Shown here: in pieces, positions 1 through 7,828 of the stretch
How positions within the stretch are numbered: the stretch's first letter is position 1
Layout of the letters: the number at the start of each line of letters is the position of its first letter
From: CBEULR01 sp965544035
Lineage (GTDB): Bacteria; Bacillota; Desulfotomaculia; Desulfotomaculales; Desulforudaceae
NCBI GenBank assembly: GCA_965544035.1
Contig: CBEULR010000012.1
Location: 1-64,000 of the forward strand
Reading direction: 5' to 3'
DNA length: 64,000 bases
Program-made: the position numbers and the translations under genes
Notes under the pieces: model-generated
Told to the model about the DNA's origin: nothing
Seen by the model: only the letters and a program-made list of their open reading frames with translations
Database searches by the model: none

Positions 1-17
1 TTAGGTGTTACGCATAA

Positions 18-40
18 CCCAAAAGCGCTAAGTTTTTGGG
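18..40 (-). terminator. possible weak terminator stem-loop downstream of guaA
   Basis: A 7-bp inverted repeat (CCCAAAA / TTTTGGG) with a 9-nt loop lies about 30 nt past the guaA stop codon. There is no clean T-run behind it on the minus strand, so termination is only a guess. The rest of positions 1-69 shows no gene. Confidence 0.3.
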
Positions 41-69
41 AGCGAATCACTACTAGCAAAAACCGTTGA

Positions 70-1611
70 CTACTCCCATTCTATCGTCCCCGGCGGCTTG
101 GGAGTTATATCGTACACCACCCGATTAATCTCCGGAACCTCGCTGACGATGCGGGAGGAGATCGTCTCCAGCACCTCGTAGGGCAGGCGCACCCAGTCGG
201 CCGTCATCGCGTCCGTGCTCTCCACCGCCCGCAGCACCACCGTGTAGGCGTACGTGCGTTGATCGCCCATCACACCCACGCTCTTCATCGAAGGCAAAAC
301 GGCGAAGGACTGCCAGATCTCGCGGTACAGTCCCGCCCTGCGGATCTCCTCCGTGACGATGGCATCGGCCTCACGCAGGACGGCAAGCTTCTCCCGGGTG
401 ACCTCGCCCAGGACGCGTACGGCCAGCCCCGGCCCGGGGAAAGGCTGCCTCCAGACGATGTGCTCCGGCAGGCCAAGTTCCTCTCCCAGCTTGCGAACCT
501 CATCCTTGAACAGCCACTTCAGGGGTTCGATCAGCTTAAACCGCATGTCTTCCGGCAGGCCGCCAACGTTGTGGTGGGACTTGATCACGGCTGCTGTCTT
601 CGTGCCGCTCTCGACTACGTCAGGGTACACCGTGCCCTGAACCAGGTAGTCGACCTGCCCGAGTTTGGCCGCTTCTTCCTCAAAGACGCGGATAAACTCG
701 TTCCCGATGATCTTCCGTTTCCGCTCCGGATCGGTCACCCCGGCCAGTTTATCCAGGAACCGGTCCGTCGCATCCACGTACACAAGGTTCATGTTGAACT
801 GTCCGCGGAAAACCCGCTGTACTTCCTCGGGTTCATTCTTGCGCATCAGCCCCTGGTTCACAAACACACAGGTCAGCCGGTCGCCCACGGCGCGGTGCAC
901 AAGCGCCGCCGCCACCGAGGAGTCTACCCCGCCGCTGAGGGCGCACAGCACCCTGCCGTCGCCGACCTCGTCCCGAATCCGGGAGACCATGCTCTCCAGG
1001 AAAGAGGCCATCGTCCAGTCCCCCCGGCATCCACAGACGTCATACAGGAAGTTCTCCAGAATGATCTTCCCCTTGGGGGTGTGCGCCACCTCGGGGTGAA
1101 ACTGCACGGCATACAACCGTCGTTCCGGTGCCCCCATCGCGGCCACCGGCGAAGCCGATGTACGCCCCAAGACGGTGAATCCGGGGGGCGCCTCTTCCAC
1201 GGTGTCCCCGTGGCTCATCCAGCACTGCTCACGCGCTTCAAGCCCCTTAAACAGAACATCCCCGGAGAGCTTCTCCAGGGTGGTTTTTCCGTATTCGCGC
1301 CGTTCGGCCCGGCGCACCTTGCCGCCGAGCTGAACGGTCATCAGCTGCATCCCATAGCAGATGCCCAGGATCGGAATGCCGATCCTGTAAACGTCCGGAT
1401 CGACCTGCGGGGCCCCCTCCATATATACACTCGAGGGACCGCCGGACAACACGATGGCCTGCGGTTTCCGCGCCGCAAGTTCTGCCACCGGCGTATCGTA
1501 GGGCAGGATCTCACAGTAGACCCGACACTCTCGGATACGGCGGGCGATCAATTGGGTGTACTGCCCCCCGAAATCAAGGATGATCACATAGTCATGTCCG
1601 AACTGCACCAT
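70..1611 (-). CDS. guaA: GMP synthase (glutamine-hydrolysing)
   Basis: Converts XMP to GMP using ATP and ammonia released from glutamine; cytosolic, last step of guanine nucleotide synthesis. The 513-residue protein has the class I glutamine amidotransferase domain first, with the nucleophile elbow GICYGMQ (Cys85) and the His172/Glu174 pair in AVQFHPEV. The ATP pyrophosphatase P-loop LSGGVDSS follows near residues 225-232, then the C-terminal dimerisation domain ending in KPPGTIEWE. Length matches the family. I start at the ATG at 1611 because AGGGGG lies just before it; a longer reading from 1632 adds seven unlikely residues and overlaps hpt. It lies 7 nt behind hpt and is probably co-transcribed with it from the consensus promoter at 2213-2242. 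Confidence 0.97.
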   Translation of the reverse strand: MVQFGHDYVIILDFGGQYTQLIARRIRECRVYCEILPYDTPVAELAARKPQAIVLSGGPSSVYMEGAPQVDPDVYRIGIPILGICYGMQLMTVQLGGKVRRAERREYGKTTLEKLSGDVLFKGLEAREQCWMSHGDTVEEAPPGFTVLGRTSASPVAAMGAPERRLYAVQFHPEVAHTPKGKIILENFLYDVCGCRGDWTMASFLESMVSRIRDEVGDGRVLCALSGGVDSSVAAALVHRAVGDRLTCVFVNQGLMRKNEPEEVQRVFRGQFNMNLVYVDATDRFLDKLAGVTDPERKRKIIGNEFIRVFEEEAAKLGQVDYLVQGTVYPDVVESGTKTAAVIKSHHNVGGLPEDMRFKLIEPLKWLFKDEVRKLGEELGLPEHIVWRQPFPGPGLAVRVLGEVTREKLAVLREADAIVTEEIRRAGLYREIWQSFAVLPSMKSVGVMGDQRTYAYTVVLRAVESTDAMTADWVRLPYEVLETISSRIVSEVPEINRVVYDITPKPPGTIEWE

Positions 1612-1618
1612 AGTCCCC

Positions 1619-2170
1619 CTACTTCCCGGCATAGACTTCGGGCTTCAGCACCCAGACGTCGGGCAGATTTCGGTAGCGCTCCCCGTAATCCAAGCCGTAC
1701 CCCACGGCGAACTCATCCGGGATCGTGAAGCCCACGTAATCAATCTGGATATCCACCTTGCGGCGCTCCGGCTTGTCCAACAGGACGCAGACCTTCACGC
1801 TCGCCGGGCCACGCCCGCACAGATAATCTATCAGGTAGTTCAGCGTCAGGCCGGTGTCGATAATGTCCTCTACGATCAGAATATGCCTGCCCTCGATACT
1901 CTCGTCCAGGTCCTTCAAAATACGGACCACCCCCGAAGAGGTGGTGGCAGTTCCGTAGCTCGACACCGCCATGTAGTCGGTGGCGACCGGAATATTGATC
2001 TGACGCACAAGGTCGGCCATAAAGATGGTCGACCCCTTCAAAATACCCACGGCCAGGAGGTCCCGGCCCGCATAATCCCTGGAGATCTCCCGCCCCAATT
2101 CGGCCACCTTGGCCCGGATTTGTTCGGCGGAAACCAGCTTACGCTCCAGATCCTGGTACATTTTTGGCAT
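1619..2170 (-). CDS. hpt: hypoxanthine phosphoribosyltransferase
   Basis: Salvages hypoxanthine (and usually guanine) to IMP/GMP with PRPP; cytosolic. The roughly 183-residue product has the type I PRTase PRPP loop VEDIIDTGLTL and the family C-terminal block around VGFTIPDEFAVGYGLDYGE. The start at 2170 (MPKMYQDLERK) gives the usual length; MYQDLERK at 2161 is the alternative, and a GGAG sits a few bases upstream of the first. It is the first gene of an hpt-guaA unit, which makes sense as both feed the GMP pool. No purine riboswitch-like structure was recognised in the short leader. Confidence 0.95.
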   Translation of the reverse strand: MPKMYQDLERKLVSAEQIRAKVAELGREISRDYAGRDLLAVGILKGSTIFMADLVRQINIPVATDYMAVSSYGTATTSSGVVRILKDLDESIEGRHILIVEDIIDTGLTLNYLIDYLCGRGPASVKVCVLLDKPERRKVDIQIDYVGFTIPDEFAVGYGLDYGERYRNLPDVWVLKPEVYAGK

Positions 2171-2212
2171 ACACTCCGTTTCAGGCGGGATATACCTAGA
2201 AAAATATGGCCT

Positions 2213-2242
2213 ATTATAACAGGAATCGCGGAAATGTGTCAA
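2213..2242 (-). promoter_or_regulatory. consensus sigma-A promoter for hpt-guaA
   Basis: On the minus strand TTGACA (2237-2242) and TATAAT (2213-2218) are separated by 18 bp. Both hexamers match the consensus perfectly. The -10 box ends about 42 nt before the hpt start. Confidence 0.85.
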
Positions 2243-2266
2243 CGGACGGCCCAGAGGGCCACAAAC

Positions 2267-2300
2267 GGAAGAGGAGTGGGTTCGAAACCACTCCTCTTCC
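2267..2300 (-). terminator. hairpin terminator after the anchored hypothetical protein
   Basis: A perfect 13-bp stem (arms 2267-2279 and 2288-2300) with an 8-nt loop lies 59 nt beyond the stop of the gene at 2359-3048 and just upstream of the hpt promoter. The following minus-strand bases are GTTTGT, so the T-tract is poor. Its position between two units supports a terminator role. Confidence 0.6.
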
Positions 2301-2358
2301 TCAGGGGGAGTCGTACAACGCTCGTACCGCTAGGCGCGGGCGGTACGGGACCGGCCGC

Positions 2359-3048
2359 CTACTGCGGCGGCTGGATGTTGATTTCCTTGTCGTAATCCCA
2401 GAATTCGACAGTAATATCAAGGGTTTCCCGTTCATTGGTCCGGCTCACGGCCGATATCTCGGTCTTCGCGATCCGCTTATCCTTCGGGTCGATCCAGATC
2501 TTGTAGCAGAAATCAGTGAACGCCACGTCCAGATAGGGATTGTGCACCATCGGCTTGATCTCCACCAGTTCGAGCTTCCCGTCACGCCCCTTGAATTCGG
2601 AGATCGGTACCTCCTTGAAGTCGAACACGGCCAGGGGGTTGATCTCGGTGATGAACAGCTCGGTCTGCGCCAGCCGGTTCCCCTGCAGCGACAGCCAGGC
2701 TCCGGAAATCTGGTCCTTCATATAGGTAGTGTCCTCCACTTGAATGAATTCCACCGGATTGTCGGCCAGCGTTCCTTTGATGTGCACTCGGTCGGGCCCG
2801 GCGTACTCCCCTTCAATTTTACTCAAATATGCTGTCTCCCGGTCCGGACCGGCGAGGCGGGAATCAATCTTGTAGCGGTACGTTTTGGCGGCTTTGGTCG
2901 TTTCCAGCGCCTCGGCCAGGAAGCTTTCCTGATCGATGTTCACGGTGCGGACACAGCCACGGAACATGAAGAGCACGGCAATGAAGGCCAGCAGAACTGC
3001 GGCCGCCGCCAGCCACACCCTGCCCCTTGGTAAGACCACCCAGCGCAT
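2359..3048 (-). CDS. membrane-anchored hypothetical protein
   Basis: A 229-residue protein with a basic N-terminus (MRWVVLPRGRVW) and one strong hydrophobic segment at about residues 12-29, followed by a soluble extracytoplasmic domain rich in beta-type sequence. A Cys follows the segment (FRGC), but the residue before the Gly is Arg, so it is not a good lipobox. A single-span anchor is more likely than a lipoprotein. The soluble part (YRYKIDSRL, YLSKIEGEY, DTTYMKDQISG, KIWIDPKDKRI) resembles LolA/LppX-like lipid-binding folds in general style, but I do not recognise a family. Start chosen at 3048 because GGAGGGGAT lies 7 nt upstream. Function unknown. Confidence 0.75.
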   Translation of the reverse strand: MRWVVLPRGRVWLAAAAVLLAFIAVLFMFRGCVRTVNIDQESFLAEALETTKAAKTYRYKIDSRLAGPDRETAYLSKIEGEYAGPDRVHIKGTLADNPVEFIQVEDTTYMKDQISGAWLSLQGNRLAQTELFITEINPLAVFDFKEVPISEFKGRDGKLELVEIKPMVHNPYLDVAFTDFCYKIWIDPKDKRIAKTEISAVSRTNERETLDITVEFWDYDKEINIQPPQ

Positions 3049-3105
3049 CCCGATCCCCTCCAAAAGACACAAACTTTAACTAATTACTACGTGTCCAGCG
3101 CTCCA

Positions 3106-3135
3106 AATATACCGGGAGATGCTCGACAACGTCAA
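3106..3135 (-). promoter_or_regulatory. probable sigma-A promoter for the anchored protein
   Basis: Minus-strand TTGACG (3130-3135), 18-bp spacer, TATATT (3106-3111). It lies about 58 nt upstream of the start at 3048. Confidence 0.6.
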
Positions 3136-3148
3136 AAACCGGCGTGCC

Positions 3149-3177
3149 TGGACGGGTGCGGCCGGGATTGTTAGAAT
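3149..3177 (+). promoter_or_regulatory. probable sigma-A promoter for the MazG-like gene
   Basis: TGGACG (3149-3154), 17-bp spacer, TAGAAT (3172-3177), 37 nt upstream of the ATG at 3215. It is divergent from the promoter at 3106-3135. Confidence 0.5.
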
Positions 3178-3214
3178 AAGGGTGAAAATCCAACCGGAAG
3201 GCTGTGATCAGAAA

Positions 3215-3544
3215 ATGAATATTGCGGAGATGCAGCAGGATGTGGATGACTGGATCAGCCAATTTGAGGAAGGCTACTGGCATCCGCTGACCATGCTCGC
3301 CCGGCTGACCGAGGAGGTCGGCGAACTGGCCCGCGAGATCAACCATACGTACGGGCAGAAGCCCAAGAAACCCGACGAGCCGCCCGGAGACATCGCGCTG
3401 GAGCTGGCCGACATCATGTTTATCATCGTCTGCTACGCCAACGCCCTGAACATCGACCTGGATGAGGCCTGGCGGCGGATGATGGCCAAGTACCGCGAAC
3501 GGGACAGCGACCGCTGGACCCCGAGGTCACAGCCCGGCGAATAG
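3215..3544 (+). CDS. MazG-like nucleotide pyrophosphohydrolase
   Basis: A 109-residue all-alpha NTP pyrophosphohydrolase of the MazG/YpjD type, expected to hydrolyse (d)NTPs to NMP and pyrophosphate for house-cleaning. The metal-binding signature is visible as EEVGELAREI followed after about 25 residues by ELADIMF. Length fits the single-domain family. The ATG at 3215 is chosen because upstream codons are not conserved-looking; a GGAAGG lies 13 nt before it, which is long spacing. It stands alone with its own predicted promoter, next to the DUF1015 gene. The exact substrate cannot be read from the sequence. Confidence 0.85.
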   Translation: MNIAEMQQDVDDWISQFEEGYWHPLTMLARLTEEVGELAREINHTYGQKPKKPDEPPGDIALELADIMFIIVCYANALNIDLDEAWRRMMAKYRERDSDRWTPRSQPGE

Positions 3545-3569
3545 TGTCGGACGGCAAATAATAAAAGGA

Positions 3570-3598
3570 TGGCCACCCTCTGTGATTCAAGTTATAAT
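3570..3598 (+). promoter_or_regulatory. probable promoter for the DUF1015 gene
   Basis: TATAAT at 3593-3598 preceded at 17 bp by TGGCCA (3570-3575, 4 of 6 matches), 41 nt upstream of the TTG start at 3639. Confidence 0.5.
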
Positions 3599-3638
3599 TG
3601 GGACAAGATACCGCACTAGCAGCAAGGAGGCAACAGTC

Positions 3639-4925
<1,287 letters not shown>

Positions 4926-4931
4926 AGGCAA

Positions 4932-5240
4932 GGGGTCAGGCACTCACATTCTTTACATTCTCCCGCAATCCCTTGCGGTGAGCCGCTTTCAGCAGCTTGA
5001 GAAAATGTGAAGGCCCGACCCCTTTTCTTTTCTATAATCCCCGCAAACCCTTGGGCGACGCGGTTTAGCGCCGAAATGTAAAGTCTCAAAGGCCCGACCC
5101 AGGTCTGTCCCCTCAAGAGCCTTGTGCGCCAACGCTTTCCGCCGAAATGTAAAGAATTTAAGGGGTCAGGCACCTTGAAAAACACGCGAAAAGCCTTGTG
5201 TGCCAAGGCTTTCCTGCAAAATTTAAAGGTGCCTGACCCC
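4932..5240. repeat. composite interspersed repeat, copy A (four degenerate units)
   Basis: Fills the whole DUF1015-hypE gap. The outer ends are inverted: GGGGTCAGGCAC at 4932 and GTGCCTGACCCC ending at 5240. Inside are about four degenerate 60-80-bp units. Each has a small hairpin (best: AAAGCCTTG / CAAGGCTTT at 5190-5212), a GCCGAAATGTAAAG-like block and a GACCCC/GGGGTC boundary. The repeat ends 1 nt beyond the hypE stop codon. It is homologous along its length to 6269-6500. No coding potential was recognised. Confidence 0.85.
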
Positions 5241-5241
5241 G

Positions 5242-6249
5242 TTAGCAGATGCGTGGCAGCGGTGTGCCCGCCAGCATGTCCATGTACTTTGTGCCGCCGA
5301 GGGCGGTCTTCAGGAAGCAGTCGCCCTTCCCTTCGCGAACCTCGCCGATAATGCGGGCGTTCCGCCCGTAGCGGTGATCGCGCATCAGACGCAGTGCCTC
5401 ATCGGCCTTCTCCGGGGCGACAATCGCCAAGATTTTACCCTCGTTAGCCATATACAGCAGGTCGACCCCGAGCATCTCCGAGGCGCCTTTCGCCACGTGA
5501 TCATACGGGATCTCGGTCTCGTGCAGCCAGATGTCGCATCCGGCCGAACCGGCGATCTCCTTGGCCGACGTCGCCAGTCCGCCGCGCGTCAGATCGCGCA
5601 TCAGCCTCACGCCGCCCAGCTGTTCAGCCAACAAAGCGGTGAGCTCGTTCAGCGGGGCGCAGTCGCTCAGGATGGGCTGTTCAAAACCAAAGCCCTCGCG
5701 CGCCGTCAGCACCGCCATCCCGTGGTCGCCGATATTACCGTTCACCAATACCAAATCACCCGGTTTAATCTGATGATATCCCAGATCCACTCCGGGCGGG
5801 ATCACCCCGAATCCGGCCGTATTGATGTAGATCCGGTCCAAACTGCCGCGCGGCACCACCTTTGTATCGCCGGCCACCACCTGCACGCCGGCCTCCCGGC
5901 ACGTCTGGCCCATTGAGGCCACCGCCCGTTCCAGATCGGCCAGCGGCAGCCCTTCCTCGATCAGAAAACCGGCCGTCAGGTAACGCGGCCGCGCACCGCT
6001 CACCGCCAGGTCGTTCACCGTTCCGCACACGGCCAGCTTCCCGATATCGCCGCCTGGGAAAAAGGGCGGATCGATCGTGTAGGAGTCGGTCGTCAGGGCC
6101 ATCCGGCCTTCACCCACCGAGAATACGGCGGCATCGGTCAGCCCCTCTAGCAGGTTGTTGCCCAGGTGTTTCATAAACAGGCCGGTGACCAGGTCGTGCG
6201 TCAGCCTCCCCCCATCACCGTGCGCCAACAGGATAATGTCTGATGCCAA
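5242..6249 (-). CDS. hypE: hydrogenase maturation protein HypE
   Basis: Dehydrates the carbamoyl group that HypF places on its C-terminal cysteine, giving the thiocyanate that donates the CN ligands of the [NiFe] active site; cytosolic. The 335-residue protein has the PurM/SelD-like fold with LLAHGDGGRL at the N-terminus, MALTTDSYTI, and the diagnostic C-terminus PRIC with Cys as last residue. The start codon is TTG (6247-6249), with GGAAAGG about 10 nt upstream. It is the last gene of the mvh-hyp operon but is separated from hypD by a 232-bp repeat, and a second copy begins right after its stop codon. Confidence 0.97.
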   Translation of the reverse strand: MASDIILLAHGDGGRLTHDLVTGLFMKHLGNNLLEGLTDAAVFSVGEGRMALTTDSYTIDPPFFPGGDIGKLAVCGTVNDLAVSGARPRYLTAGFLIEEGLPLADLERAVASMGQTCREAGVQVVAGDTKVVPRGSLDRIYINTAGFGVIPPGVDLGYHQIKPGDLVLVNGNIGDHGMAVLTAREGFGFEQPILSDCAPLNELTALLAEQLGGVRLMRDLTRGGLATSAKEIAGSAGCDIWLHETEIPYDHVAKGASEMLGVDLLYMANEGKILAIVAPEKADEALRLMRDHRYGRNARIIGEVREGKGDCFLKTALGGTKYMDMLAGTPLPRIC

Positions 6250-6268
6250 TTTCGATCAACCTTTCCAT

Positions 6269-6500
6269 GGGGTCAGGCACTCACATTCTTCACATTCTCC
6301 CGCAATCCCTTGCGGTGAGCGGCTTTCCGCAGATTTGAAAAGCGTAAGACCTGACCCCTTCTCTCTTCACTAATCCCCGCAAACCCTTGTGTGGCCGGGC
6401 TTATCGCCGAAATGTAAAAGCCTTGAAGGTGTGTCCCCTCGTAAAACCTTGGGCGCCAAGGGTTTCCGCCGAAATGTAAAGAATTTAAGTGCCTGACCCT
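6269..6500. repeat. composite interspersed repeat, copy B (three units)
   Basis: Occupies the hypD-hypE gap. It starts GGGGTCAGGCACTCACATTC and ends GTGCCTGACCCT immediately before the hypD stop codon (6502-6504). It aligns with 4932-5240 almost end to end (shared blocks include CCCGCAATCCCTTGCGGTGA and CGCCGAAATGTAAAG) but lacks one unit. The hairpin at about 6443-6466 is the counterpart of the one at 5190-5212. Confidence 0.85.
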
Positions 6501-6501
6501 C

Positions 6502-7611
6502 CTAGCGGCGGCGGTCGTACTGGTAGTAGGCGGCGCAGGCGCCCTCGGACGACACCATACAGGGGCCGACCGGGTGCACCGGCGTGCAGGCCGTACCGAA
6601 AAGCCTGCAGTCGTGCGGGTTGATCTTACCCTTCAGCAGATCGCCACAGCGGCAGCCCTTCGGGATGCGCGGTTCAGGCACCTCCACTTCGAACCGCTTG
6701 GCCGCGTCGAAGTCGGCAAACTCGGGCCGGATGGCCATCCCGCTGGCCGGGATCATGCCGAACCCCCGCCAGGAAACGTCGCAAACCTCGAAGTACTGTT
6801 CCATCAGGGCCTGGGCCCTGACATTCCCCTCATCTTTGACCACCCGGGAATACCCGTTATCCACCCGCGCCTCGCCGCGGAGGATCTGGCCCAGCAGGTT
6901 GTGCAGGCAGTCCAGGATGTCGGCCGTTTCAAATCCGGTGACCACGGCGGGCAGGCGATACTGATCAGCAACAAACTGGAAGGCGTTCCGCCCGACGATG
7001 GCCGTCGCGTGGCCGGGCAGGATGAACCCGTCCAGCTTCAGCTCCGGATCGGACAGGATCACGTGCATCGCCGGCGGCACCAGCTTGTGCGAAACTAAAA
7101 CGCTGTAGTTCGACACGCCCTGCGCCTTGGCCTGCATTATGCTCAGCGCCACCCCCGGGGCAGTCGTCTCAAAGCCGACTCCCAGGAACACCATCTGCCG
7201 GTCCGGGTGGTTCTTCGCCCACTCCACGGCATCGGCCGGCGAGTAAAATATGCGCACATCAGCACCCAGCGCCTTCTCCTTTTCCAGCGAGGTCACGCTT
7301 CCCGGCACCCGGATCATATCCCCAAAGGTGCCCAGCGTCACACCGGGCGTCCGGGCGAAGGCCACCATCCGGTCGATGTCACCATAATCGGTGACGCACA
7401 CCGGGCAGCCGGGACCGCTCCGCAGGTCAATGTATTCACCCAGCAGGCTGCGCAGACCGGCCTTGGAGATGGCCACGGTATGCGTGCCGCACACCTCCAT
7501 AAACACCGCCCGGCGGCCGAGGCGCTCCGCCGCTTCCTTGGCCAGTTCGGTGACCTTGGCCAGCAGCGCTTGGCTTATCTTCGGGTCACGAAACCTGTCC
7601 AGGATTTGCAT
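6502..7611 (-). CDS. hypD: hydrogenase maturation protein HypD
   Basis: Iron-sulfur scaffold on which, with HypC, the Fe(CN)2CO unit is assembled; cytosolic. The 369-residue protein shows the family blocks VCGTHTVAI, GPGCPVCVT and VGFETTAP. Its cysteine-rich C-terminus (GCRCGDLLKG, DCRLFGTACTP, GPCMVSSEGAC) is expected to hold the [4Fe-4S] cluster. Full length. Its start (7611) lies inside the 3' end of hypC (26-bp overlap), implying translational coupling. It is followed by repeat copy B and then hypE. Confidence 0.97.
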   Translation of the reverse strand: MQILDRFRDPKISQALLAKVTELAKEAAERLGRRAVFMEVCGTHTVAISKAGLRSLLGEYIDLRSGPGCPVCVTDYGDIDRMVAFARTPGVTLGTFGDMIRVPGSVTSLEKEKALGADVRIFYSPADAVEWAKNHPDRQMVFLGVGFETTAPGVALSIMQAKAQGVSNYSVLVSHKLVPPAMHVILSDPELKLDGFILPGHATAIVGRNAFQFVADQYRLPAVVTGFETADILDCLHNLLGQILRGEARVDNGYSRVVKDEGNVRAQALMEQYFEVCDVSWRGFGMIPASGMAIRPEFADFDAAKRFEVEVPEPRIPKGCRCGDLLKGKINPHDCRLFGTACTPVHPVGPCMVSSEGACAAYYQYDRRR

Positions 7612-7828
7612 CCTTCAAGATCTCCTCCCACAGCTTGATTCGTTCCTGCGCCTCTTCCACGTCCAGTTTCTCGATCGCAAACCCGGTGTGCGCGATCAGG
7701 TATTCGCCGATCTCCACCTCGCCCACCATCATGGTGTTCACGCGGCGGGTCACACCGAAAACCTCCACCACCGCCACATTCTCTTCCGGATGCACCTCGA
7801 TCACTCGTCCCGGTACGGCTACACACAT
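7586..7828 (-). CDS. hypC: hydrogenase maturation chaperone HypC
   Basis: Small chaperone (80 residues) that carries the Fe(CN)2CO unit with HypD and delivers it to the large subunit. The N-terminal MCVAVPGRV gives Cys2, the essential ligand once Met is removed. I start at ATG 7828, with AGAGAGGA and GGAGGTGG upstream, because the family begins exactly at this MC motif. The start overlaps the hypF stop by 10 nt and the 3' end overlaps the hypD start. With a single hydrogenase in view, the partner is probably MvhA. Confidence 0.95.
   Translation of the reverse strand: MCVAVPGRVIEVHPEENVAVVEVFGVTRRVNTMMVGEVEIGEYLIAHTGFAIEKLDVEEAQERIKLWEEILKDANPGQVS

Noticed and set aside
259..1728. 489-codon open frame on the plus strand opposite guaA
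   Set aside because: It is the GC-rich antisense shadow of guaA, with no family motifs and no ribosome site.
2171..2212. purine riboswitch before hpt-guaA
   Set aside because: The leader after the promoter is only about 35 nt, too short for the aptamer.
2261..2305. tRNA T-arm-like GGTTCGAAACC
   Set aside because: No acceptor, D or anticodon arms; it is the loop of a terminator-like hairpin.
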